Shown: positions 32,786-40,488 of the stretch, one piece after another
How positions within the stretch are numbered: the stretch's first letter is position 1
How the letters are laid out: every line of letters begins with the position of its first letter
The notes under the pieces: generated by a model
What the model was told of the DNA's origin: nothing
Databases searched by the model: none
The model's input: only the letters and a program-made list of their open reading frames with translations
Source: an uncultured Bacteroidota bacterium
GTDB lineage: Bacteria; Bacteroidota; Bacteroidia; Chitinophagales; Chitinophagaceae
DNA length: 53,170 nucleotides
Reading direction: 5' to 3'
Assembly (NCBI GenBank): GCA_903877645.1
Contig: CAIRES010000012.1
Location: 1 to 53,170 of the forward strand
Made by a program: the position numbers and the translations under genes

Positions 32786-33244
32786 CTATTTGCTTGTAGC
32801 CGCAACTACGCCTACTACTATCTCAATTCCGTATATAGCAAGCAATACGATCATCATAATGCCCATGTATTTGAACATACCCTTCAGGTGTCGTATAGCT
32901 GTATTGAATTGTTCTTTATTCCCTGTGTTCAACCCTTCTTTTACATTGTTTGAAAACTTGAGTAGGGCATAGGTGGGGTAGAAGTAAACACCCACGAGGA
33001 TGAGGACGATAAAGATGATGAATATAGGCCCTAAAGCGCCCAATGAAGCGAATTGCTGTGACGTACCTAATGAGGGCAAAAGTACGGCAAGCAAGATGCC
33101 TGCTAACAGAAAAATGCCAAAAATCACGAACAAGACGATCGCAATAAATTTTGCCCAACGGGCTGTTTCGATGAAGTTACTTTTTGCCTGATCATCGATC
33201 TCCATTTTAAAGATGTCTGTGATGCCTGTGTTGAATCTTTCCAT
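32786..33244 (-). CDS. DUF5362 family membrane protein
   Basis: 152 residues. Three membrane helices (about 31-58, 71-92 and 125-148) and a cytoplasmic segment with LKFSNNVKEGLNTGNKEQFN and AIRHLKGMFKYMGI, the layout of DUF5362. No known function. It has no close partner and converges on the acyl-CoA synthetase gene. Confidence 0.7.
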   Translation of the reverse strand: MERFNTGITDIFKMEIDDQAKSNFIETARWAKFIAIVLFVIFGIFLLAGILLAVLLPSLGTSQQFASLGALGPIFIIFIVLILVGVYFYPTYALLKFSNNVKEGLNTGNKEQFNTAIRHLKGMFKYMGIMMIVLLAIYGIEIVVGVVAATSK

Positions 33245-33267
33245 GGAAGGTGTTGTTTATTTTTTCT

Positions 33268-33304
33268 GAATCACTGATTTTAAGGATTACGCCGATTTCA
33301 CGGA
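33268..33304 (+). repeat. Left arm of a 37-bp inverted repeat enclosing the GxxExxY gene
   Basis: Begins GAATCACTGATTTTAAGGAT and ends GATTTCACGGA. It is the reverse complement of 33752-33788 at 34 of 37 positions. It lies 31 bases past the stop of the GxxExxY gene. Confidence 0.85.
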
Positions 33305-33334
33305 TTTATCTGGCTTCCTTACTTTTTTTGGGGA

Positions 33335-33721
33335 TCAGAGGTTTAGTACTACTCTTTTAAATGTCATACTTTTGCTACCGAAATTAATAAGAAGACCCAC
33401 TTCAAATCTATATGCTTTCAGGTAGTTGAGTATCTGCGCTATATGCACATCTTCTAATTGGATGATTGCCTTTAGCTCTACTAATACTTTTCCTTCAACA
33501 ACGAAATCGGCTCTTCGTGTACCTATATCTTCCTTGTAGCCTTTATAAAATATAGGCTGCTCCAGTTCTCTTGCAAAATTCAGTTTAGCCTCTGTCATTT
33601 CCAAGGCCAGCGCACGCTGATAAATAACTTCCTGAAAGCCATTGCCTAAAAACCCATGTACTTCGTACGCACTGCCAATTATTTTTTCGGTAATGTCGCC
33701 ATATTTTAAATTGCCACTCAT
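33335..33721 (-). CDS. GxxExxY protein
   Basis: 128 residues. The name motif appears as GNGFQEVIYQRALALEM at about residue 26, where the first part (GxxExxYQ) is the signature, followed by RADFVVEGKVLVELKAI with D and ExK residues in the order of PD-(D/E)xK nuclease folds, and LLINFGSKSMTFKRVV at the end. No activity is established. The gene is enclosed, with about 30 bases on each side, by a 37-bp inverted repeat, so it forms a compact unit of about 520 bases between the DUF5362 and proS genes. This suggests a mobile or repeat-associated cassette. Confidence 0.9.
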   Translation of the reverse strand: MSGNLKYGDITEKIIGSAYEVHGFLGNGFQEVIYQRALALEMTEAKLNFARELEQPIFYKGYKEDIGTRRADFVVEGKVLVELKAIIQLEDVHIAQILNYLKAYRFEVGLLINFGSKSMTFKRVVLNL

Positions 33722-33751
33722 ATATTCAACCGTTTCTTGCAGTTAATCTAC

Positions 33752-33788
33752 TCCGTGAAATCAGTGTAATCCTTTAAATCAGTGATTC
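33752..33788 (-). repeat. Right arm of the inverted repeat enclosing the GxxExxY gene
   Basis: Reads TCCGTGAAATCAGTGTAATC onward on the plus strand; its reverse complement matches the left arm at 33268-33304 with three mismatches. It lies 30 bases before the GxxExxY ATG and 8 bases past the proS stop. Confidence 0.85.
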
Positions 33789-33796
33789 GGAAATTA

Positions 33797-35275
33797 TCAA
33801 TATGCCCTCGCAAATAACACCCTTTCCTTAGAAGCATTACCTGTAAGCACACACTTGCCATCCTCTTGTTTGTTATTCAGTGGAATGCAGCGGATGGTGG
33901 CCTTAGTGAGCTCTTTTATTTTTTCTTCGGTCTCTGGTGTGCCGTCCCAGTGCGCAGATATAAAGCCCGGGGTTTCATCGAGTGTTTTTACAAATTCCTC
34001 CCAGCTATTTACTTCCCTTGTGTTGTCTGCACGGAATTTCAGTGCTGTATTGTACATATTGCTTTGTATATTGGCAAGCAGTTGTGGTATTTTATCGGCA
34101 ATACCGTCAAGTTGGTAAGAGGCTTTTTCTTTCGTATCTCTCCGGGCTACTTCTGCTATGTTGCTCTCTATATCCCTTGCGCCAAGGGTGATGCGTACAG
34201 GCACACCTTTCAGCTCATACTCTGCAAACTTGAAGCCGGGTCGGGTATTATCGTCATTATCATACTTTGCCCTGATGCCGGCCTGTTTGAAGGTAGCCAT
34301 AATGTCGGCGGCAATATTGTCTATTTTGGTTCGGGTATCAGCATCCTTATTAAAGATAGGGATGATAACCACCTGTAGGGGTGCCAGTTTTGGTGGCAGC
34401 ACCAGGCCTTCATCATCGCTGTGTGCCATTACCAGCGCGCCTACCAGGCGGGTAGATACGCCCCAGGACGTCGCCCAAACATGGTCGAGATTATTTTCTT
34501 TATCGCGGAAGGTAACATCAAACGCTTTGGCGAAATTCTGCCCGAGGAAGTGTGATGTACCTGCTTGCAGCGCCTTGCCATCCTGCATGAGTGCCTCTAT
34601 GCAATAAGTATCTTCTGCACCTGCAAAGCGTTCGTTGGCTGTCTTTACGCCACGCACTACCGGCATTGCCATAAATTCTTCGGCAAAAGTGGCATACACG
34701 TCCAGCATCTTTTTGGTTTCTTCTATCGCTTCTTCTTTAGTGGCATGAGCAGTATGTCCTTCCTGCCACAGAAACTCGGTGGTACGCAGGAACAGGCGGG
34801 TGCGCATTTCCCAGCGCACCACATTGGCCCATTGGTTGATGAGCAACGGTAGGTCGCGGTAAGACTGTATCCAGTCTTTATAGGTATTCCAGATAATAGT
34901 TTCAGAAGTAGGCCTAACGATCAGCTCTTCCTCCAGCTTGGCATCAGGGTCCACGATCACACCGCCGCCATTAGGGTCATTCTTGAGCCTGTAGTGGGTC
35001 ACTACGGCGCATTCCTTGGCGAAGCCTTCAACATGTGCAGCTTCTTTTGAAAGGAAGCTCTTGGGTATGAAGAGCGGGAAGTATGCGTTTTGATGGCCGG
35101 TTTCTTTAAACCGTTTGTCCAGCTCATCGCGCATATACTCCCATAGGGCATAGCCATGAGGCTTGATGACCATGCAGCCTTTTACTGCAGAATAGTCGGC
35201 CAGGCCGCCTTTTAAAATAATATCATTATACCATTGGGCATAATCGTCTTTTCGATTTGTTAAAGTTTTTGACAT
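33797..35275 (-). CDS. proS: Prolyl-tRNA synthetase, archaeal/eukaryal (short) type
   Basis: 492 residues from ATG 35275; a longer frame to 35368 overlaps the promoter. The N-terminus [19 protein letters not shown] and the class II motifs ([18 protein letters not shown] in motif 1, motif 2 around [20 protein letters not shown]) are those of the ProS type without the editing insert domain. An anticodon-binding domain ([10 protein letters not shown]) and a C-terminal domain with a final Ala-Tyr (RVLFARAY) follow. It charges tRNA-Pro. The arrangement is typical of Bacteroidetes. Divergent from the Gly/aromatic-rich gene. Confidence 0.95.
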   Translation of the reverse strand: MSKTLTNRKDDYAQWYNDIILKGGLADYSAVKGCMVIKPHGYALWEYMRDELDKRFKETGHQNAYFPLFIPKSFLSKEAAHVEGFAKECAVVTHYRLKNDPNGGGVIVDPDAKLEEELIVRPTSETIIWNTYKDWIQSYRDLPLLINQWANVVRWEMRTRLFLRTTEFLWQEGHTAHATKEEAIEETKKMLDVYATFAEEFMAMPVVRGVKTANERFAGAEDTYCIEALMQDGKALQAGTSHFLGQNFAKAFDVTFRDKENNLDHVWATSWGVSTRLVGALVMAHSDDEGLVLPPKLAPLQVVIIPIFNKDADTRTKIDNIAADIMATFKQAGIRAKYDNDDNTRPGFKFAEYELKGVPVRITLGARDIESNIAEVARRDTKEKASYQLDGIADKIPQLLANIQSNMYNTALKFRADNTREVNSWEEFVKTLDETPGFISAHWDGTPETEEKIKELTKATIRCIPLNNKQEDGKCVLTGNASKERVLFARAY

Positions 35276-35322
35276 AATAAACCTGGCACCGTTTTCGCTA
35301 TCTATTAATTGGTGAAGTACCG

Positions 35323-35330
35323 CAAAAGTA
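35323..35330 (-). promoter_or_regulatory. -7 promoter element (TACTTTTG, minus strand) for proS
   Basis: A perfect TAnnTTTG match, 47 bases before ATG 35275. It excludes the longer upstream frame as the real start. Confidence 0.55.
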
Positions 35331-35369
35331 GTAATTTCACTATGCATTTTTACGTAAAAACATATCAAA

Positions 35370-36470
35370 ATGAAACGTTTCCTTTTAACCAGTCTGTTGC
35401 TTGCTGCAATGTGCAGTGTTGCTAATGCACAAACAGATGATATTTATGCGACCGGGGCCGACCAGAGAGGTGCTCAGTCTGCTATGGATAGCAACCATAA
35501 CGGGAATAGTAATCACAGGTTCAATAATGACCAGGGGAATAATGACCCTGATAATTATCAAAGCTATAATAATGCAGATGACTACGTGGATTATGATGAT
35601 AACTCATACAGTTCCCGCATCAATCGTTTTGATAATGATTTTTACAATATGGGCTATTACAGCACATTCTATAATCCATTCTGGTACGATCGGTATTGGG
35701 TAGATCCGATGTGGGGTTATAATCCCTGGTATTCAGGAGTTAGCTTTGGCTTTGGCTATGGGCCATGTTGGAATTCAGGCTGGGGCTGGAACTCGTGGTA
35801 TGGCTACGGCGCATTTTCCAGTTGTTGGGGGTATCCCTATTATGCAGGCGGCTGGTATGGGGATTATTATGGCGGATATTGGAACAGGTATTATGGTGGC
35901 CTGGAAGGTGGACGGTATGGCGGAGGACGCTATGCAGGCAACTATGGCCCTCGCCAGACGAATATCGGATACAGGGCAGGTAACAGGGTTGGGTTAGGTA
36001 GCGGCTTGAGAACATCTGCCGTGAACCAGACAGGGCTCAGAACAGCTCCTCTTGCTGCTGCAACTAATACAAGATCAGGCAACAGGATGAGCAATGGCGG
36101 TACTGTACGCAATAGTGCCACTATGGCACATGGAAATGGTGTGCAGGGTGGACAACGTTTCAGCCAGAACAATGCAGGACGCAATTATGGACAAGTAAAT
36201 AATGGTGGCCGGATGAACGGACAGCAGGGTTCACGTGGTGTTTATAACGGAGGCAACCGTATGAGCAACGGCAATTTCCAGGGCCGCGGCGGATCATTTG
36301 GTGGTGCAAGAAATTTTAATGGAGGCAGCAATGCAGGACGTGGTTTTGGCGGTTTTGGCGGCGGTGCTCGTTCCGGCGGTTTTGGTGGCGGCGCCCGTTC
36401 TGGTGGTTTCGGCGGTGGTGCTCGTTCAGGTGTTGGTGGCGGTCATGCTGGCGGTGGCGGACGCAGATAA
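35370..36470 (+). CDS. Secreted Gly/Asn/aromatic-rich low-complexity protein
   Basis: 366 residues with a signal peptide (cut near NAQ21). Three compositionally distinct zones follow: an Asp/Asn-rich acidic one (about 25-80), an aromatic one dense in Tyr, Trp and Gly (about 90-185, such as [20 protein letters not shown]), and a basic Gly/Asn/Arg one (about 190-366). The end has four near-copies of the 9-residue unit GGFGGGARS. No family signature. The composition suggests a flexible, possibly self-associating surface or matrix protein, an inference only. It is divergent from proS and has its own terminator. Confidence 0.8.
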   Translation: MKRFLLTSLLLAAMCSVANAQTDDIYATGADQRGAQSAMDSNHNGNSNHRFNNDQGNNDPDNYQSYNNADDYVDYDDNSYSSRINRFDNDFYNMGYYSTFYNPFWYDRYWVDPMWGYNPWYSGVSFGFGYGPCWNSGWGWNSWYGYGAFSSCWGYPYYAGGWYGDYYGGYWNRYYGGLEGGRYGGGRYAGNYGPRQTNIGYRAGNRVGLGSGLRTSAVNQTGLRTAPLAAATNTRSGNRMSNGGTVRNSATMAHGNGVQGGQRFSQNNAGRNYGQVNNGGRMNGQQGSRGVYNGGNRMSNGNFQGRGGSFGGARNFNGGSNAGRGFGGFGGGARSGGFGGGARSGGFGGGARSGVGGGHAGGGGRR

Positions 36471-36489
36471 TTGTTAATCAGTTTATAAA

Positions 36490-36522
36490 AAAGGCATTAT
36501 CGCATAGTGTGGTAATGCCTTT
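36490..36522 (+). terminator. Terminator of the Gly/aromatic-rich gene
   Basis: AAAGGCATTA and TAATGCCTTT form a 10-bp stem with a 13-base loop, 19 bases past the stop. The 3' arm ends in three T and AT-rich DNA follows. Confidence 0.75.
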
Positions 36523-36625
36523 ATACTTTAACTGATTAATAGGGTATGGTTTTTGTGCCTCATAATATCAGTTACCCATTTTAAACATTGCAGTTCTTTT
36601 CTTGTCAAAAAATAAAATCAGGGAT

Positions 36626-38206
36626 ATGCGTACTTACGGATCTGTATTATTCATTGCATTATTGGCAACCTCATTCGTCGCATCTGCACAGGATGTAAGA
36701 AAGGCATATAATTTCTCGAATCTAACTACTCAGGGCACCGCCAGGTCAATGGGCTTTGGCAATGCACTTGGATCGGTGGGTGGCGACTTTAGCTCACTTA
36801 GTGTGAACCCTGCGGGTCTGGGTATCTACAGAAGTTCAGAACTGACATTGACTCCATCGCTGAGAATGAATGCAACGAGCAGTGAATATACAGAGAATAC
36901 TACGTCAAATAATAATACGCATTTCAACTTCAATAATTTCGGGCTGGTGTTTACGAATGCACCCAAGGGCAAGCGCTATGAACACCGCAGTTGGAAGACT
37001 GTATCATTTGCTGTTGGTATGAACAGGGTTGCCGATTTTAATGCCGACTATACATATAGCGGCAAAAACATGACCAGCTCGGCATCGCAGGCTTTTGAAT
37101 CTGATGCAAACCAATCGCATCTCGATCCTACAGTTGTTGACAACAGCCTGGGTTCTATGGGCTATCAATCATACTTACTGAACCAGAATGCTGCCGGTAA
37201 TTATGTTTCTTCGGTGCCATTCAGCGGTGGTGTGATGCAGCAAAAAAGCTCGCACACTACAGGTGGTATTGATGAATATACATTTTCACTCGGGGGCAAC
37301 TATAAAGAGAAGCTAATGCTCGGTATCACGATCGGCGTGCCTGTGGTCAATTACCACAATAGCAGCTATTATTCAGAAACATTGTCGCCGGATAATACAA
37401 TGTCTAATCCCAATGGCTTCGGGTATTTCAATTACAGCCAGTCATTGGATATAACCGGTGCCGGTGTTAACGCCAAGATCGGTGCTATCTATAAGTTCAA
37501 TGACATGTTCAGGTTTGGATTAGCCTTCCATTCGCCAACGTATTATTCTCTGCATGATGTATCGGCCCCGGCTATTACCACAATGCATAACGACTCTCTG
37601 AGCATACTATCGGCAGACAACGGATACCTGAATACGAACGTGTTTGATTACAATCTTTCTACTCCGTGGAAAGGTGTGTTGAGCGCTACTATAATGCTCA
37701 ATAAATTCGGGTTCATTACTGCTGATTATGAGTATGTTGATTATAGCTCTATGCGATATGTATTCCAGGATGGTATTGATAATAATGGGGTTCCTTATCA
37801 GCAGGAAGCAGACGCTATTAATCAGACAATCAAAAAGACTTACCAGGGCGCTTCTAATTTCCGTTTAGGTGGCGAAGGTCGCATCTCCAGTCATTTTATG
37901 GCACGTGTAGGCTTTGGTTATTATGGCAATGCATATAGCGCATACGGAGAGTCAACCGCGAATGCTCCGTATTCTACACAACGTATAGACGTTAGTGCGG
38001 GCGTGGGCTTCAGGTTTCGTCATTTCTTTACTGATCTTGGCTTTGTTCACAGCATGTACCAGGGTTATGAGCAACCCTACAATGTAGTATACAATGATGG
38101 AAAGGGTACAAATTATGTCTATTCAGGTGCTCCGGTTACAGTGCCTACAGCCAAGATCGATTATGCGCTGAATAACCTGGCGCTTACTGTAGGTGTGAAA
38201 TTTTAA
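36626..38206 (+). CDS. OmpP1/FadL-like outer-membrane protein
   Basis: 526 residues from ATG 36626 (a TTG at 36602 would add eight). The signal peptide ends at ASAQ. The mature start has the family motif TARSMGFGNALGSVGGDFSS and LSVNPAGLGIYR, as in OmpP1/FadL proteins where NPAG marks the hatch. The rest alternates aromatic-ended beta strands and loops, ending in the outer-membrane signature ALTVGVKF with terminal Phe. It probably imports hydrophobic molecules across the outer membrane. The acyl-CoA synthetase gene lies about 4 kb upstream but not in the same operon. Confidence 0.9.
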   Translation: MRTYGSVLFIALLATSFVASAQDVRKAYNFSNLTTQGTARSMGFGNALGSVGGDFSSLSVNPAGLGIYRSSELTLTPSLRMNATSSEYTENTTSNNNTHFNFNNFGLVFTNAPKGKRYEHRSWKTVSFAVGMNRVADFNADYTYSGKNMTSSASQAFESDANQSHLDPTVVDNSLGSMGYQSYLLNQNAAGNYVSSVPFSGGVMQQKSSHTTGGIDEYTFSLGGNYKEKLMLGITIGVPVVNYHNSSYYSETLSPDNTMSNPNGFGYFNYSQSLDITGAGVNAKIGAIYKFNDMFRFGLAFHSPTYYSLHDVSAPAITTMHNDSLSILSADNGYLNTNVFDYNLSTPWKGVLSATIMLNKFGFITADYEYVDYSSMRYVFQDGIDNNGVPYQQEADAINQTIKKTYQGASNFRLGGEGRISSHFMARVGFGYYGNAYSAYGESTANAPYSTQRIDVSAGVGFRFRHFFTDLGFVHSMYQGYEQPYNVVYNDGKGTNYVYSGAPVTVPTAKIDYALNNLALTVGVKF

Positions 38207-38216
38207 CTACCTAGTT

Positions 38217-38327
38217 TTACGATGAGGCTATATACAGGTAGGCAATGGCTGCCACTACGAGTAAACTGCATATTATTAGGATTGGGATGACCTCATCCCT
38301 GATGAATTTGCTTTTTCTTTCGTTCAT
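38217..38327 (-). CDS. Possible 36-residue single-span membrane protein
   Basis: A short ORF beginning MNERKSKFIRDEVIP, charged, followed by a 19-residue hydrophobic helix (IPILIICSLLVVAAIAYLY) and a short tail. The layout, positive inside charges then one helix, is that of small membrane proteins. It starts 20 bases after the stop of the minus-strand gene 38348-38785 and so may share its transcript. No family recognised. Confidence 0.45.
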   Translation of the reverse strand: MNERKSKFIRDEVIPILIICSLLVVAAIAYLYIASS

Positions 38328-38347
38328 ATATTGATCAGAAGGGGTTA

Positions 38348-38785
38348 TTATATAGCTGAATTGGCGTGTACTCTTCTGTTTTTAAAGAAAAAATTGATGA
38401 TAGAAGGCTTATTTTTTTTAGAAGCAGAAGCCTCATATTTTTCAATAGAACCGGATAGTTTTAATTGTATACCCTTGCTTGTAAGTACATAAGAGATCAT
38501 TTCTCTTTTTTCAATCACGAAGCCTTGTGCCACCAGGTATTCCTTGATGCAATAATAAGTATCAAGAATGATAGAATTCTGGCTGGGCAATATACACTTA
38601 TGTGATACAGACTCTTCGACCAAGTCGTAAATGTTGAAATTCTCCTCTGCCTTAAATGAATGCAATATCCTGTTCAGAATGTACCTGTCGTATGTGGAGA
38701 GCAGACTGGTTGTGAGTGTTTGGTTCATTCGGCGATTAATTTTTTTGGTCTGGTATATGTTCATGAAAAGTGTTTGCCTTGGCAT
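38348..38785 (-). CDS. Hypothetical protein, possibly winged-helix-like
   Basis: 145 residues (an ATG at 38764 or 38728 may be the true start; the last gives MNQTLTTSLLSTYDRYILNR). The body is helical with an alternation of helix and strand (FNIYDLVEESVSHKC, ILDTYYCIKEYLVAQGFVIE, MISYVLTSKGIQLKLSGSI) that fits a winged helix: DNA-binding wing 'YVLTSKGIQL' is similar to the TxxG wing of small regulators. This is an inference. The C-terminus is basic. No signal peptide. Followed by a small membrane ORF. Confidence 0.55.
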   Translation of the reverse strand: MPRQTLFMNIYQTKKINRRMNQTLTTSLLSTYDRYILNRILHSFKAEENFNIYDLVEESVSHKCILPSQNSIILDTYYCIKEYLVAQGFVIEKREMISYVLTSKGIQLKLSGSIEKYEASASKKNKPSIINFFFKNRRVHANSAI

Positions 38786-38900
38786 ACTATTAGTAAATAT
38801 AAAGCAATTCGTTTTTAATGAAACATAAATTGTTTCTTTTTACATTTAGTTCTTACTTGATTGTTAATGAGTGTTTTAGGTAATTTAATTGAGTAATGCC

Positions 38901-38908
38901 TATATTTG
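38901..38908 (+). promoter_or_regulatory. -7 promoter element (TATATTTG) for the DUF1737-like gene
   Basis: A perfect TAnnTTTG match, 22 bases before ATG 38931. It sits inside the longer possible frame and so supports the shorter start. Confidence 0.5.
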
Positions 38909-38930
38909 TTTTGAATCAATCATCGAGATC

Positions 38931-39113
38931 ATGAAGTTGTATCGCATAATTTCTTATAAAGAAATAGCTGAACTGGAAAAAGAAGTAGTTACTCTTTTAA
39001 ATGCAGGATGGGCACTGGTCGGTGGCATAGCCATGGCCTATAATCATGAGCATTCAGATCATCATATACCAGGCCACCTTATATATGTCCAGGCACTTGA
39101 AAAGAATGAATAG
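38931..39113 (+). CDS. Small DUF1737-like protein
   Basis: 60 residues from ATG 38931. YRIISYKEIAELEKEVVTLL and NAGWALVGGIAMAY, then HLIYVQALEK at the end, match the small DUF1737 layout (helix, Gly-Trp turn, beta strands with a final QA). The unusual insert NHEHSDHHIPGH is His rich and might bind a metal. An upstream in-frame ATG at 38889 would add 14 residues but overlaps the promoter. The 188-base gap after it (39114-39301) shows nothing. Confidence 0.65.
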   Translation: MKLYRIISYKEIAELEKEVVTLLNAGWALVGGIAMAYNHEHSDHHIPGHLIYVQALEKNE

Positions 39114-39301
39114 CAGGAATCAGAATAAGAGGTATATAGCATCATTTTCGACGTTAAGTACACTTAAGTCTGGTTGTACGAATATGCCGTGAATTACCTA
39201 AATATATGACTCCCTAAATACATAGATGAGTCTATAAAGCATTCGTTTATAAGATATTATCAGATCATACAATCGCCTACCGGTTTGTGTAAGAGCAGGA
39301 C

Positions 39302-39808
39302 TCAATAATATATTTTAAAAGAACCGGTAGCTGGTGTAAGAACGTGGTTGTAGTAAAGGTTAAGGTTCATTGTGCCTTCTATCGGGTAGTTAGCCTGTGT
39401 GATGGTTACGGTACTGCCCACACCTATGGAGTAGGTTTTGTGAATCCCTGATGAATCATCTGTAAATGTCGAGGAATTATCCGTTACAGTATAGGTGCCG
39501 GATGAGGTGGAATTGACTGAACTAAGGTTGAGGCCGAATTGATTAAGTTTGTAATCAGTGACCACTATCTTGTTATCCCATGTTACATCATTTGCCTGTA
39601 GTATACTTGCGGAAATGGCGATAAAAGGCGATCCATTGATACTGTAATCGGTAACGCCAACCGTTTTAGAATTAAATGATAACTCTATGGAACTCCCTTT
39701 AGTGGTAGTATCTCCGGGAGTAACGGCGAATAAGTTAGTAGTGCCTTTATCGCACGAAGAGAAGCATGCCAATACAGAAAGAGATAATATAGTAAAGATG
39801 TATTTCAT
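39302..39808 (-). CDS. Putative lipoprotein
   Basis: 168 residues from ATG 39808 (a frame start at 39865 lies before the signal). The signal ends in VLACFSSC, so the lipidated Cys is near 19. The mature part is a beta-rich Ser/Thr/Asn domain (SIELSFNSKTVGV, GTYTVTDNSSTFTDDSSG, GTMNLNLYYN) resembling small surface lipoproteins of Bacteroidetes. No recognised family; it ends SFKIYY. The gap to the next gene holds nothing visible. Confidence 0.7.
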   Translation of the reverse strand: MKYIFTILSLSVLACFSSCDKGTTNLFAVTPGDTTTKGSSIELSFNSKTVGVTDYSINGSPFIAISASILQANDVTWDNKIVVTDYKLNQFGLNLSSVNSTSSGTYTVTDNSSTFTDDSSGIHKTYSIGVGSTVTITQANYPIEGTMNLNLYYNHVLTPATGSFKIYY

Positions 39809-40001
39809 TAAGTAGTTTTTTGTAAATATAGTAACCTGTCCGCCAAAATACAAAACCAAGTTCACAAATTATCATTTACCTTGTTCCCGGGCAACACATT
39901 GGAGGTGGTATACTATCACTATGTTTTAAATATACTGTTTATAAAGTCTTTGCCCGTTCTGAAGCCTGGCGAAATGAAACAGAGGTCAAGAGTCCATTTG
40001 T

Positions 40002-40454
40002 TTAGTTCAGATGCATGGCCTGTTCCACAAATTTTATGGCTTCATCACAATTTCTGACAGATCGATCACGCAGCCCTCCGGCAAACTGGCTGTCATCTTC
40101 ATGGAGAAGGTCATTCTTTGCTTTTGTTAAGAATTTTATACATTGTTGGAGATTTGCGTTGCCATCCCGTCCCTCCGGCATAGTCGGATGATCATTGGGC
40201 CCCTTGCCATCGTCTATGGATGCTTCATTAATTTCCCTGATTACCACATTGATCTGCCTCAGTGCTTCTTTTTCGTTGTGGGTCATTGCCTTGCCATCAA
40301 TATGTTGCAGCAGCAGCCACCTCGCGGCCTTTACCTTAGAGAGAGCCTGAAGGCAATAAGGGTGTTGCCCCTGTGCATTTGCAGCCCCGGAAATAACAAT
40401 TCCGGACAGGGCCAGCAAAATTCCCGTACAAATGGTCCTGATATTCATATTCAA
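40002..40454 (-). CDS. Secreted helical protein of unknown function
   Basis: 150 residues with a signal peptide (cut near ANAQ28). The mature part starts GQHPYCLQALSKVKAARWLL, followed by two long helices with KEALRQINVVIREINEASID and CIKFLTKAKNDLLHEDDS, then NCDEAIKFVEQAM. The Cys and His positions in the first helix and the LSxxxxAR element resemble a class of small secreted helical proteins seen in many bacteria, but I know no function. The upstream minus-strand gene ends 34 bases earlier, so the two may be co-transcribed. Confidence 0.7.
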   Translation of the reverse strand: MNMNIRTICTGILLALSGIVISGAANAQGQHPYCLQALSKVKAARWLLLQHIDGKAMTHNEKEALRQINVVIREINEASIDDGKGPNDHPTMPEGRDGNANLQQCIKFLTKAKNDLLHEDDSQFAGGLRDRSVRNCDEAIKFVEQAMHLN

Positions 40455-40488
40455 GTAGTTTTATTTTCTGAAAATTAGCGACGAATAG

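Noticed and set aside
33866-34378. Plus-strand ORFs across proS
   Set aside because: They are antisense to ProS motifs and have no signature of their own.
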